Below, one piece after another: positions 51,895-60,068 of a stretch of 64,000 nt of DNA; positions within the stretch are counted from its first letter, which is position 1, and every line of letters starts with the position of its first letter. The notes beneath the pieces are model-generated. The model ran no database searches. It saw only the letters and a program-made list of their open reading frames with translations, and had not been told where the DNA came from. The stretch is taken from assembly GCF_003634755.1 (NCBI RefSeq), contig NZ_RBXA01000001.1, positions 682,001 through 746,000 on the forward strand, read 5' to 3'. Made by a program: the position numbers and the translations under genes. Source of the DNA: Flavobacterium limicola (GTDB lineage Bacteria > Bacteroidota > Bacteroidia > Flavobacteriales > Flavobacteriaceae).

Positions 51895-52089
51895 ATGGCA
51901 CATCCTAAGAGAAAAATCTCCAAAACAAGAAGAGATAAAAGAAGAACACATTATAAAGCTACTGTAGCTCAAATCGCTACTTGTCCAATCACTGGAGAAG
52001 CGCATTTATACCATAGAGCGTATTGGCATGAAGGTAAAATGTACTACAGAGGGCAAGTTGTTATAGATAAATCTGTAGCGGTTGCTTAA
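51895..52089 (+). CDS. rpmF: 50S ribosomal protein L32
   Basis: Ribosomal protein of 64 aa, start [18 protein letters not shown], the standard L32 N-terminus. Only one Cys ([18 protein letters not shown]) is left where some bacteria have a four-Cys zinc site, so this is the zinc-free form. Cotranscribed with DUF177. Confidence 0.97.
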   Translation: MAHPKRKISKTRRDKRRTHYKATVAQIATCPITGEAHLYHRAYWHEGKMYYRGQVVIDKSVAVA

Positions 52090-52112
52090 TACATTTTAGT
52101 AAATGATATTCG

Positions 52113-52138
52113 AACTCTCACATCGTGAGAGTTTTTTT
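52113..52138 (+). terminator. terminator after rpmF
   Basis: Perfect nine-bp stem AACTCTCAC with GTGAGAGTT around ATC, then T7. It may attenuate read-through into fabH. Confidence 0.85.
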
Positions 52139-52262
52139 GTTGTTTATCATTTTCGTTAAATAAGAAGCTCTTAATCAATGGAAATGAATTTTTTTTTTGT
52201 AATTTTCAAGTCTTTTAAAAAATTTTCAAATGGTACCATTTGACAAGAAATAATCGCATACA

Positions 52263-53261
52263 ATGAATACAATTACAGCCGCAATAACCGCTGTTGGAGC
52301 TTATGTTCCGGACTTTGTACTAACGAACAAAGCTCTTGAAGCAATGGTTGATACCAATGATGAGTGGATAACTTCTCGTACAGGAATAAAAGAAAGAAGA
52401 ATTCTTAAAGAAGAAGGCAAAGGGACTTCTTTTTTGGCCATTAAAGCTGCACAAAATTTATTAGCAAAAGCTAATATTGATCCTTTTGAAATAGATTTGT
52501 TGATAATGGCAACTGCTACTCCAGATATGCCTGTGGCTTCAACGGGTGTGTATGTTGCAACTGAAATAGGTGCTACTAATGCTTTTGCATATGATTTGCA
52601 AGCAGCTTGTTCCAGTTTCTTATTTGGAATGTCAACTGCCGCTGCTTACATAGAATCAGGAAGATATAAGAAAGTACTGTTGATCGGTGCTGATAAAATG
52701 TCTTCAATCGTGGATTATACAGACAGATCAACTTGTATTATTTTTGGAGATGGTGCTGGTGCAGTATTATTTGAACCTAATTACGAAGGATTGGGACTGC
52801 AGGATGAGTACTTGCGTAGTGATGGTATCGGTAGAGATTTTTTGAAAATTGATGCTGGTGGATCCATTAATCCTACATCTTTAGAAACCGTAAAAGAAAA
52901 TAGACATAATATTATTCAAGACGGAAAAACAGTGTTTAAATATGCAGTGACCAACATGGCAGATTCAAGCGAATTAATTTTGAAAAGAAATAATTTGACG
53001 AATGAAGATGTAGATTGGTTGGTTCCTCATCAAGCCAATAAACGTATTATTGATGCTACTGCTAATAGAATGAATTTAGAAGATTCTAAAGTATTAATGA
53101 ATATCGAAAAATACGGAAACACAACTTCTGCTACTTTACCATTAGTACTTAGTGATTTTGAACATTTATTCAAAAAAGGAGATACGATAATTTTGGCTGC
53201 TTTTGGAGGTGGATTCACTTGGGGATCTATTTATCTAAAATGGGCATACGATAAAAAATAA
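52263..53261 (+). CDS. fabH: beta-ketoacyl-ACP synthase III
   Basis: Starts fatty-acid synthesis by condensing acyl-CoA with malonyl-ACP; 332 aa. Catalytic triad: Cys116 in LQAACSSFLFGM, His256 in VPHQANKRII, Asn286 in YGNTTSATLPL. Other pieces: DEWITSRTGIKERRI and GDGAGAVLFEP. First gene of fabH-accB-accC after the rpmF terminator. Confidence 0.97.
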   Translation: MNTITAAITAVGAYVPDFVLTNKALEAMVDTNDEWITSRTGIKERRILKEEGKGTSFLAIKAAQNLLAKANIDPFEIDLLIMATATPDMPVASTGVYVATEIGATNAFAYDLQAACSSFLFGMSTAAAYIESGRYKKVLLIGADKMSSIVDYTDRSTCIIFGDGAGAVLFEPNYEGLGLQDEYLRSDGIGRDFLKIDAGGSINPTSLETVKENRHNIIQDGKTVFKYAVTNMADSSELILKRNNLTNEDVDWLVPHQANKRIIDATANRMNLEDSKVLMNIEKYGNTTSATLPLVLSDFEHLFKKGDTIILAAFGGGFTWGSIYLKWAYDKK

Positions 53262-53284
53262 ATTTAAACTAAAAACAAATAATT

Positions 53285-53764
53285 ATGGATTTAAAAGAAA
53301 TTCAAAATCTAATCAAGTTTGTAGCAAATTCAGGAGTTGCAGAAGTTAAATTAGAGATGGATGATGTGAAAATCACCATCAGAACAACACTGGAAGGGAA
53401 TGTGACAGAAACCACGTATGTACAACAAATGCCTGCTCAAGGTGCACTTCAACAAGCAGTAGCTCCGCAACAAATTGCCCCGGCCGTAGTTGCTCCAGAA
53501 GTTCCAGCAGTAGAAAACGCTCATTATATCACTATAAAATCTCCAATTATTGGAACTTTTTATAGAAAACCATCTCCAGATAAACCGATGTTTGTTGAAG
53601 TAGGTAAAACAATTTCTAAGGGGGATGTTCTTTGTGTAATCGAAGCCATGAAATTATTTAATGAAATTGAATCTGAAGTTTCTGGTAAAATTGTGAAAGT
53701 ACTGGTTGATGACATGTCACCAGTTGAATTTGACCAACCTTTATTCTTAGTAGATCCGTCATAA
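53285..53764 (+). CDS. accB: acetyl-CoA carboxylase biotin carboxyl carrier protein
   Basis: BCCP of 159 aa: an N-terminal helix ([21 protein letters not shown]), a flexible Ala/Pro/Gln linker, and a C-terminal biotinyl domain with Lys123 in [16 protein letters not shown]. Carries carboxybiotin between AccC and the transferase. Twenty-three bases after fabH, 84 before accC. Confidence 0.97.
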   Translation: MDLKEIQNLIKFVANSGVAEVKLEMDDVKITIRTTLEGNVTETTYVQQMPAQGALQQAVAPQQIAPAVVAPEVPAVENAHYITIKSPIIGTFYRKPSPDKPMFVEVGKTISKGDVLCVIEAMKLFNEIESEVSGKIVKVLVDDMSPVEFDQPLFLVDPS

Positions 53765-53848
53765 TATTTTTGAGATTCCAATAGTCAAAATTCCAATTCC
53801 AAATTGAGTTTTGACTATTGGAATTTTAAATTTAAAATATAAAATAAG

Positions 53849-55195
53849 ATGTTTAAAAAAATATTAATTGCAAATAGAGGGGAAATTGCGTTACGCGTAA
53901 TTAGAACGTGCAAGGAAATGGGCATAAAAACAGTAGCTGTTTATTCTACTGCTGATGCCGAAAGTCTTCATGTAAAGTTTGCTGACGAAGCGGTTTGTAT
54001 AGGACCTCCTCCAAGCAACTTATCCTATTTAAAAATGTCAAATATTATTGCCGCTGCCGAAATTACAAACGCAGATGCAATACATCCAGGATACGGATTC
54101 CTTTCTGAAAATTCTAAATTTTCAAAAATTTGTCAGGAACATGGAATCAAATTTATTGGAGCATCTCCAGAGATGATTGATAGAATGGGAGACAAAGCCT
54201 CTGCAAAATCAACCATGATTGAAGCAGGAGTTCCTTGTGTTCCGGGTTCAGTAGGTATCTTAGAATCATATGATCAAGCCTTGCAATTATCAAGAGATTT
54301 TGGTTATCCAGTAATGCTAAAAGCAACTGCTGGTGGTGGTGGAAAAGGGATGCGTGCCGTTTGGAAAGAAGATGAATTGTTAAAAGCATGGGAAGGTGCA
54401 CGTCAGGAATCCGCAGCTGCTTTTGGGAATGACGGTATGTACTTGGAGAAATTAATTGAAGAGCCTCGTCATATTGAAATTCAGGTTATAGGCGATTCTT
54501 ATGGAAAAGCGTGTCATCTTTCTGAAAGAGACTGCTCCGTACAAAGACGTCATCAAAAATTGACTGAAGAAACGCCTTCACCATTTATGACAGATGAATT
54601 GCGTACTAAAATGGGTGAAGCAGCTGTAAAAGCAGCTGAATATATTAAATATGAAGGTGCTGGAACTGTGGAATTTTTGGTGGATAAACACCGTAATTTC
54701 TATTTCATGGAAATGAATACTCGTATTCAAGTAGAGCATCCTATTACAGAACAAGTAATTGATTATGATTTAATTCGTGAGCAAATTCTTGTAGCCGCGG
54801 GGGTTGCTATTTCAGGGAAAAATTATTTACCTCAATTGCATGCTATTGAATGCCGTATTAATGCGGAAGATCCTTATAATGATTTCCGTCCGTCTCCAGG
54901 AAAAATCACAACATTGCATATGCCGGGTGGACATGGAGTTCGTTTAGATACTCATGTATATTCAGGGTACACTATTCCGCCAAATTATGATTCAATGATT
55001 GCAAAACTTATTACTACAGCTCAATCTCGCGAGGAAGCAATTAGTAAAATGAGAAGAGCCTTAGATGAATTTGTAATCGAAGGTATAAAAACAACTATTC
55101 CTTTCCATAGACAATTAATGGATGATCCTCGTTATATTGCGGGTGATTATACTACCGCATTCATGGATACTTTCAAAATGAACGATCCGGAATAA
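53849..55195 (+). CDS. accC: acetyl-CoA carboxylase biotin carboxylase
   Basis: ATP-grasp enzyme of 448 aa that carboxylates biotin on AccB. Pieces: [47 protein letters not shown] (ATP loop), [18 protein letters not shown], and [16 protein letters not shown]. Last gene of the fabH-accB-accC unit; the terminator is at 55214-55241. Confidence 0.97.
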   Translation: MFKKILIANRGEIALRVIRTCKEMGIKTVAVYSTADAESLHVKFADEAVCIGPPPSNLSYLKMSNIIAAAEITNADAIHPGYGFLSENSKFSKICQEHGIKFIGASPEMIDRMGDKASAKSTMIEAGVPCVPGSVGILESYDQALQLSRDFGYPVMLKATAGGGGKGMRAVWKEDELLKAWEGARQESAAAFGNDGMYLEKLIEEPRHIEIQVIGDSYGKACHLSERDCSVQRRHQKLTEETPSPFMTDELRTKMGEAAVKAAEYIKYEGAGTVEFLVDKHRNFYFMEMNTRIQVEHPITEQVIDYDLIREQILVAAGVAISGKNYLPQLHAIECRINAEDPYNDFRPSPGKITTLHMPGGHGVRLDTHVYSGYTIPPNYDSMIAKLITTAQSREEAISKMRRALDEFVIEGIKTTIPFHRQLMDDPRYIAGDYTTAFMDTFKMNDPE

Positions 55196-55213
55196 AAAAT
55201 ACTTTATTTAAGT

Positions 55214-55241
55214 AAAAACCTTGCAGCGATGCAAGGTTTTT
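55214..55241 (+). terminator. terminator after accC
   Basis: Perfect 11-bp stem (55214-55224 with 55231-55241) with T7. Confidence 0.9.
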
Positions 55242-55265
55242 TTGTTTATTCTAATTTTGATACTG

Positions 55266-55319
55266 GGGTAAAGTGTGTAAAAATTACCCGTTTTTCTCGA
55301 AATATTACCCACTTTTCCC
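55266..55319. promoter_or_regulatory. inverted repeat, possible enhancer site for the NtrC-type activator
   Basis: 15-bp arms GGGTAAAGTGTGTAA (55266-55280) and TTACCCACTTTTCCC (55305-55319) match at 13 of 15 positions; a further TTACCC at 55284-55289 is 21 bases from the one at 55305, two helical turns. It lies about 100-160 bases upstream of the predicted start of the PepSY genes, where sigma-54 activators bind. Confidence 0.45.
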
Positions 55320-55396
55320 ATCTTAAAACAAAGTGATAAAAAACTAATACTCTATTTTTTAGTCTATTACAGGTCTTTTAGGTTCTCGTAAAAAAC

Positions 55397-55412
55397 TGGT
55401 ACAATTATTCCT
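55397..55412 (+). promoter_or_regulatory. possible sigma-54 promoter of the PepSY-like genes
   Basis: TGGTACAATTATTCCT compared with TGGCACrNNNNTTGCW: the -24 element differs by one base, the GG-to-CC spacing is right, but the -12 GC reads CC. No TAnnTTTG box was found in front of these genes. An NtrC-type activator is encoded just downstream. Confidence 0.35.
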
Positions 55413-55458
55413 TTATCTTAAACAACAATAACAAATGAATAATTTAAAAATAAATATT

Positions 55459-55755
55459 ATGAAAAAGTTAATCTTATCAGCAGCAATCGTTTTAGGAAGT
55501 TTTTCAACATACGCAACTACCCTTCCTACAACTAACTCCGCTACCACATCACAATCTATTCAAGAAGAATATACAGAGGTGAAATTAGAAGAAGTACCAG
55601 AGGCTGTAAAAGCTGCGTTAAAAACAGCCTATCCAGATGCAATACTTGATAAAGCGTATATTAATGCTAACAAAGAGTATAAATTAGATATCACTGTTGG
55701 CGATAAAAAAGGAAATCTTTTTGCAGATGCAAATGGAAAATGGATTCAAAAATAA
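55459..55755 (+). CDS. PepSY-like secreted protein, copy 1
   Basis: Small periplasmic or surface protein of 98 aa from the ATG at 55459 (KKLILSAAIVLGSFSTYA, signal peptide); an earlier in-frame ATG at 55435 adds eight residues before the signal and is unlikely. The mature part is one PepSY-like/DUF2874 unit: VKLEEVPEAVKAALKTAYPDA, then KAYINANKEYKLDITVGDKKGNLFADANGKWI. Such domains are found in Bacteroidota periplasm, role unknown. It is the first of two tandem paralogues of identical length. Confidence 0.88.
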   Translation: MKKLILSAAIVLGSFSTYATTLPTTNSATTSQSIQEEYTEVKLEEVPEAVKAALKTAYPDAILDKAYINANKEYKLDITVGDKKGNLFADANGKWIQK

Positions 55756-55776
55756 TAATAAACTAAAGTAAATAAG

Positions 55777-56073
55777 ATGAAAAAGTTAATGGTATCAGCG
55801 GCAATCGTTTTAGGAAGTTTATCAACTTATGCAACTATTATTCCGGTAAGCAATATAGTTACTCAATCTGTCTTAATGCAAGAAGAATATACCGAAGTCC
55901 AGGCAGAAGCAATTCCTGAAGCGGTGAAAGCAGCATTGAAAACCGCTAAACCGGACGCTATACTTGTAAAAGCCTCTGTTAATGCAAAGAAAGAATATAA
56001 ATTAGAAATCACAGTTGGAGACCAGAAAGCTACTGTTTATGCAGATGCTGAAGGGAACTGGATAAATAAATAA
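55777..56073 (+). CDS. PepSY-like secreted protein, copy 2
   Basis: Paralogue of the preceding gene, also 98 aa, 21 bases downstream. Signal KKLMVSAAIVLGSLSTYAT is almost the same as in copy 1, and the mature domain aligns throughout (QAEAIPEAVKAALKTAKPDA, KASVNAKKEYKLEITVGDQKATVYADAEGNWI). The nucleotide sequence around the signal peptide is nearly identical, which points to recent tandem duplication. A terminator follows at 56097. Confidence 0.88.
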   Translation: MKKLMVSAAIVLGSLSTYATIIPVSNIVTQSVLMQEEYTEVQAEAIPEAVKAALKTAKPDAILVKASVNAKKEYKLEITVGDQKATVYADAEGNWINK

Positions 56074-56096
56074 TTTAGGGAAATTTTTTATTTTTT

Positions 56097-56130
56097 AAAA
56101 GAGATTGTTTTTTAACAGTCTCTTTTTTTT
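56097..56130 (+). terminator. terminator after the PepSY-like pair
   Basis: 13-bp stem with one G-T pair (56097-56109 with 56114-56126) and a T run. Confidence 0.9.
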
Positions 56131-56187
56131 GCAAAAAATTATGAGAATACAAATTTAATAACTTTATTTTAGCCCTAAAGTTAAACA

Positions 56188-57525
56188 ATGTTAATGGCTA
56201 AGATTTTATTGATTGAAGACGATGTCGCTTTTTGTAGGTTATTAGAAAAATTTCTAATAAAAAAATCCTATGATGTAACGGCAACATTTTCAGCCGCAGA
56301 AGCAAAATCCAAGATTAAAAGTAACGAATTCGATTTAATTATCACGGATTTAAGGCTTCCCGATTCTGATGGGATTGTACTCATGTCAGAAATAAAATTA
56401 ACTCACCCAAATGTTCCTGTAGTACTAATGACAGGATATTCGGATGTGAGTACAGCTGTAAAAGCTATAAAAAACGGTGCTGCGGATTACATTTCAAAAC
56501 CATTTAATCCTGAGGAAGTTTTATTGGTTATTACGTGTGCACTACAAATATCTAACAAGATAGTTTCAACGTCTAAAAATAAAAAACAAGAAGTTAAAAA
56601 AACTACTGATGAATTCGTTAAAGGTATTTCTCAAGCGTCCCAAAAGCTTGCTGAATACATTCAATTAGTCAGCCCAACAAACATGTCTGTTTTAATTATT
56701 GGCGAAAGCGGAACTGGAAAAGAAGTCATTGCAAAAAGTATTCATGAAAACAGTTCCAGAAAAAACACTAATTTCATTGCAGTTGACTGTGGTTCCATTC
56801 CAAAAGAATTAGCAGCGAGTGAATTTTTTGGGCATCTAAAAGGATCTTTTACGGGAGCAATCCAAGATAAAATCGGTTTTTTTGAAGCGGCAAATGGTGG
56901 AACTATCTTTCTGGATGAAATAGGGAATCTTTCTTATGAAAATCAAATCCAGCTTTTACGTGCTTTACAAGAAAGAAAAATAAAACCCGTTGGCAGTAAT
57001 AAAGAAATTGATGTTGATATAAGGATTATTACCGCAACAAATGAAGATTTGCGCGAAGCAGTAAAAAGAGGAGATTTCAGAGAAGATTTATACCACCGAA
57101 TCAATGAGTTCTCCATTCATTCTCCTTCATTAGTAGAGCGAAATGAGGATTTAATGCTTTTTTCAGCTTTTTTTCTTGAAAAATCAAATCAAGAATTGAA
57201 CAAAAATGTCATCGGATTTTCTTCTGAAGTTATGACTATTTTTCAAAACTACAGATGGCCGGGAAATCTCAGGGAACTTCAAAATTGTATCAAAAGAGCC
57301 ACGCTTTTGTCACAAGGAGATTTTATTGAAAAAGCAACACTTCCAGTAGAATTTTTTCGAAATGAACCTACAACAACAAATGATTTTTCATTGTCTGAAA
57401 ATGAAAAAGACACTATTCTTGAGGCTTTAAATAAAACGAATAATAATAAAACTGAAGCAGCAAAATTGCTTAAAATCAACAGAAAAACATTGTATAATAA
57501 ATTAAAATTATACGATATCAATTAG
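56188..57525 (+). CDS. NtrC-family sigma-54-dependent response regulator
   Basis: Transcription activator of 445 aa. Receiver domain 1-125 with acidic pair in LIEDDVAF, phosphoacceptor Asp54 in IITDLRLPDSDG and Lys in YISKPFNPEE. AAA+ domain 145-380: Walker A GESGTGKEVIAKSIH, the sigma-54 contact loop GSFTGA (usually GAFTGA), Walker B GGTIFLDEIGNLS, and RWPGNLRELQNCIKRA. Fis-type helix-turn-helix at the end: LEALNKTNNNKTEAAKLLKINRKTLYNKL. The ATG at 56194 (AKILLIEDD) is an equally good start. Its stop is shared with the convergent hybrid kinase gene (TTAG, 57522-57525), its likely partner. Confidence 0.95.
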   Translation: MLMAKILLIEDDVAFCRLLEKFLIKKSYDVTATFSAAEAKSKIKSNEFDLIITDLRLPDSDGIVLMSEIKLTHPNVPVVLMTGYSDVSTAVKAIKNGAADYISKPFNPEEVLLVITCALQISNKIVSTSKNKKQEVKKTTDEFVKGISQASQKLAEYIQLVSPTNMSVLIIGESGTGKEVIAKSIHENSSRKNTNFIAVDCGSIPKELAASEFFGHLKGSFTGAIQDKIGFFEAANGGTIFLDEIGNLSYENQIQLLRALQERKIKPVGSNKEIDVDIRIITATNEDLREAVKRGDFREDLYHRINEFSIHSPSLVERNEDLMLFSAFFLEKSNQELNKNVIGFSSEVMTIFQNYRWPGNLRELQNCIKRATLLSQGDFIEKATLPVEFFRNEPTTTNDFSLSENEKDTILEALNKTNNNKTEAAKLLKINRKTLYNKLKLYDIN

Positions 57526-59954
57526 TTTATTTCCTTTTCCAGAAGTGTAAAAAGAATCGCAATCTTGTTTTTTAAATCCGTAAAAATAATATTTATGTTT
57601 TGGATTATATGTTCTTCTAACTCTAATTGATCTAGAATTGTACTAATATGAGAAGCCTTGATTTGCTTAAACATTGGATTCATTTTGTGAGCACTATTTT
57701 TAATTTCAAGAAAGTTGTCCTCTAAGATTGCTTGTTCTAAAAATTGTAAACTCTCCTTTGTGCTTGTCATAAAGGTTAGTAAAACCTCTTTTAAAGCCTC
57801 ATCTTCATCGGATAAAAATGATTTCAACGCTTTTAGCGAATATGGTTTGTTTGTTTGTTTAGAGTCAGTTTTCAAGTCTGATTCAACAGGGATTTCCGTA
57901 TTATTCATAATTGCTTTGATGGTTTTAAGCAATCCTTTTGGAGAAAATGGTTTTCTGACCACCGTTGTGAAACCCGCTTTTTTGTAATTTTCTATATCTA
58001 AATCATTTCTTCCCGTTACTGCAATAATTGGCTCGTTTTTATAATTTATTTCTGTTGATTTTTTTAGTTTTTTTAAAAATAAGAAACCATCCACAACAGG
58101 CATTTGAATATCAGTAATTATGAAATCAAAATCAATATTTGGGAGTGCAGTAATCGCATCAGAGGCATTATTAAACGGAAAAACAGTATAATGATGCTGT
58201 TTTAAAACTTCGGTTGTTAACTTCAACAAACTCTCATCATCATCAATGATTACTGCTGTGAATTTCTCTTTTGAAGGATTGATAAAAATTTCTTTTTTGG
58301 ATAGTGTATCGTCAAAAATTAACGGAATTTGGATTTCAAAAATGCTTCCTTTGCCTAATTCACTTTTTAAACTCAATTCACCGCCTAGAATAGCCGTCAT
58401 TTTTTTAGAGATGGTAAGTCCTAAACCCGTTCCTCCATATTTTTTTTCAATATTTTCGTCGGCTTGTGTGAATTCTTCAAAAATTAAGTGCTGATTTTTT
58501 TCTGCAATTCCAATGCCAGAATCCTCAATACGGATGCATATTCTATCGGTTTCAGGATTAACCGTAACTTCAATTTTTATGAATCCTTTATCTGTAAATT
58601 TGAACGCATTTCCTATGATATTAGACAATATTTGTTTCAGCCTGAACGGGTCGCCTATGATTTTTTGTTTTAGATTAGGATCAATTTTGATGTCAAGTTG
58701 TATTGGTTTTTGAATATAAACCGATTGTATGCTGTTTCCTATTTCATGAATAATATCATATAAAGAAAAAGGGATTTTTTCAACAACTATTTTTCCAGCC
58801 TCAATTTGAGTAAAATCAAGTAAATCCTGAACTAATTTCGAGATATATTCTGAAGAATTTTTGATGTTTTTTGTGAAATGTTCTTGCTTTGGATTTAAGA
58901 TTGAATTGCCCAAAAGTTCGGTGTAGCCTAAGATTGTACTTAAAGGGGTTTTTAAGTCGTGGCTTACTGTGGAAATAAGTTGCTCTCTATTTTTAAGAAG
59001 TGTTTTGGTTTTGGTGTTCGCTGCCTCAAGTTGTCTTTTATAGGATTGAGTTTTTGAAAAATCATTTAAAATTAACACTAAAAATAATAATGTCGACAAT
59101 GATCCTATCGCCGCAGCTATAGTTACGATTCGGTTTGTTTTTTTTAATGAATTTTCTCGGTCTAGATTATTTTTGGTTGTATTTCTAATAATCTCACTTT
59201 CTACGATATTTAAGATTTTTCTTAATTGTTCCGATATGGAAATTTCATTTTTAAGCAATTTATTTTCTTCAAAATTCAATAATATTTTCTTTTTTTCGGT
59301 CTCTTTCTTCACTTCATTCAACAATGTTTTGGAAGCCATTAAAATTGAATCAGTAGCTTTTTTACTTAACGTATTAGTACTGTCATCAGGAATGTTTTGA
59401 TTTAAGTAGGAGACGTATTTTTTAAGTACATTTCGTTGATATTCTCCCATTTCTGAGGGATATTTTACAAAATCTTCCAATTGGAGCTTTCGTAACGAAG
59501 ATTCTATCTTTGTTAAATCCTCAATTGCATTTTTTACTGCAGCTTCATCATTGGTCTTGTTTTTTATGGCTTTAAGTTGCTTTATATTTTGAGTTTTTTT
59601 AGATAATAAAAACTTTACACTATCCAATAAAGTAATCTGATAGGGAGTTGTGACCAATAATTTTAAAGAATCAATATCTAATTTTAAGGAGTCTGTTTTA
59701 GAAATATAATTCTTGAAATCTTTTTCAGAATTAGACTGAACGGTTATTCGGGCTAAACTTTCTGTTTTATATATTTTAGAAAGTAAATTACTTACTTTTA
59801 AAATCTTGCTATTTTCTTTAACAGCCTTACTTTCAGTTTCTGAAAAAACGTTGCTTTCGGAGTATAAAAACCAGCCCACACTTGCAAAAAGTAAAGCTAG
59901 CACCAGATAACTAATGAAAACTTTTATCGGAATATAACTTTTTTTATTGTCCAT
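57522..59954 (-). CDS. hybrid sensor histidine kinase with receiver and HPt domains
   Basis: Membrane kinase of 810 aa. TM1 near 11-30, a long helical periplasmic sensor (about 32-270, Lys/Glu/Leu-rich, coiled-coil-like), TM2 near 275-297 (IAAAIGSLSTLLFLVLIL), HisKA with His332 in STVSHDLKTPLSTILGYTELL, HATPase (QILSNIIGNAFKFTDKG, IEDSGIGIAEKNQHLIFEEF, GGTGLGLTISKKM), a receiver domain (AVIIDDDES, DFIITDIQMPVVDGFL, VVRKPFSPKG), and a C-terminal HPt domain with His in IKNSAHKMNPMFKQI. Carrying its own HPt, it can hand phosphate to the separate NtrC-type regulator encoded tail-to-tail with it. Confidence 0.94.
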   Translation of the reverse strand: MDNKKSYIPIKVFISYLVLALLFASVGWFLYSESNVFSETESKAVKENSKILKVSNLLSKIYKTESLARITVQSNSEKDFKNYISKTDSLKLDIDSLKLLVTTPYQITLLDSVKFLLSKKTQNIKQLKAIKNKTNDEAAVKNAIEDLTKIESSLRKLQLEDFVKYPSEMGEYQRNVLKKYVSYLNQNIPDDSTNTLSKKATDSILMASKTLLNEVKKETEKKKILLNFEENKLLKNEISISEQLRKILNIVESEIIRNTTKNNLDRENSLKKTNRIVTIAAAIGSLSTLLFLVLILNDFSKTQSYKRQLEAANTKTKTLLKNREQLISTVSHDLKTPLSTILGYTELLGNSILNPKQEHFTKNIKNSSEYISKLVQDLLDFTQIEAGKIVVEKIPFSLYDIIHEIGNSIQSVYIQKPIQLDIKIDPNLKQKIIGDPFRLKQILSNIIGNAFKFTDKGFIKIEVTVNPETDRICIRIEDSGIGIAEKNQHLIFEEFTQADENIEKKYGGTGLGLTISKKMTAILGGELSLKSELGKGSIFEIQIPLIFDDTLSKKEIFINPSKEKFTAVIIDDDESLLKLTTEVLKQHHYTVFPFNNASDAITALPNIDFDFIITDIQMPVVDGFLFLKKLKKSTEINYKNEPIIAVTGRNDLDIENYKKAGFTTVVRKPFSPKGLLKTIKAIMNNTEIPVESDLKTDSKQTNKPYSLKALKSFLSDEDEALKEVLLTFMTSTKESLQFLEQAILEDNFLEIKNSAHKMNPMFKQIKASHISTILDQLELEEHIIQNINIIFTDLKNKIAILFTLLEKEIN

Positions 59955-60022
59955 TTTTCAAAGATAAAAATTAGATAAGGCTTTAAAGTTAAGATATTCA
60001 AAATATTTTGAAGGGAACAAAA

Positions 60023-60046
60023 AAACCTCACGGAAAAGTGAGGTTT
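60023..60046 (-). terminator. terminator of the S9 peptidase gene
   Basis: Perfect nine-bp stem AAACCTCAC with GTGAGGTTT; the T run faces left. Confidence 0.85.
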
Positions 60047-60068
60047 AATTTCTTTTATAAGTTCAAAT

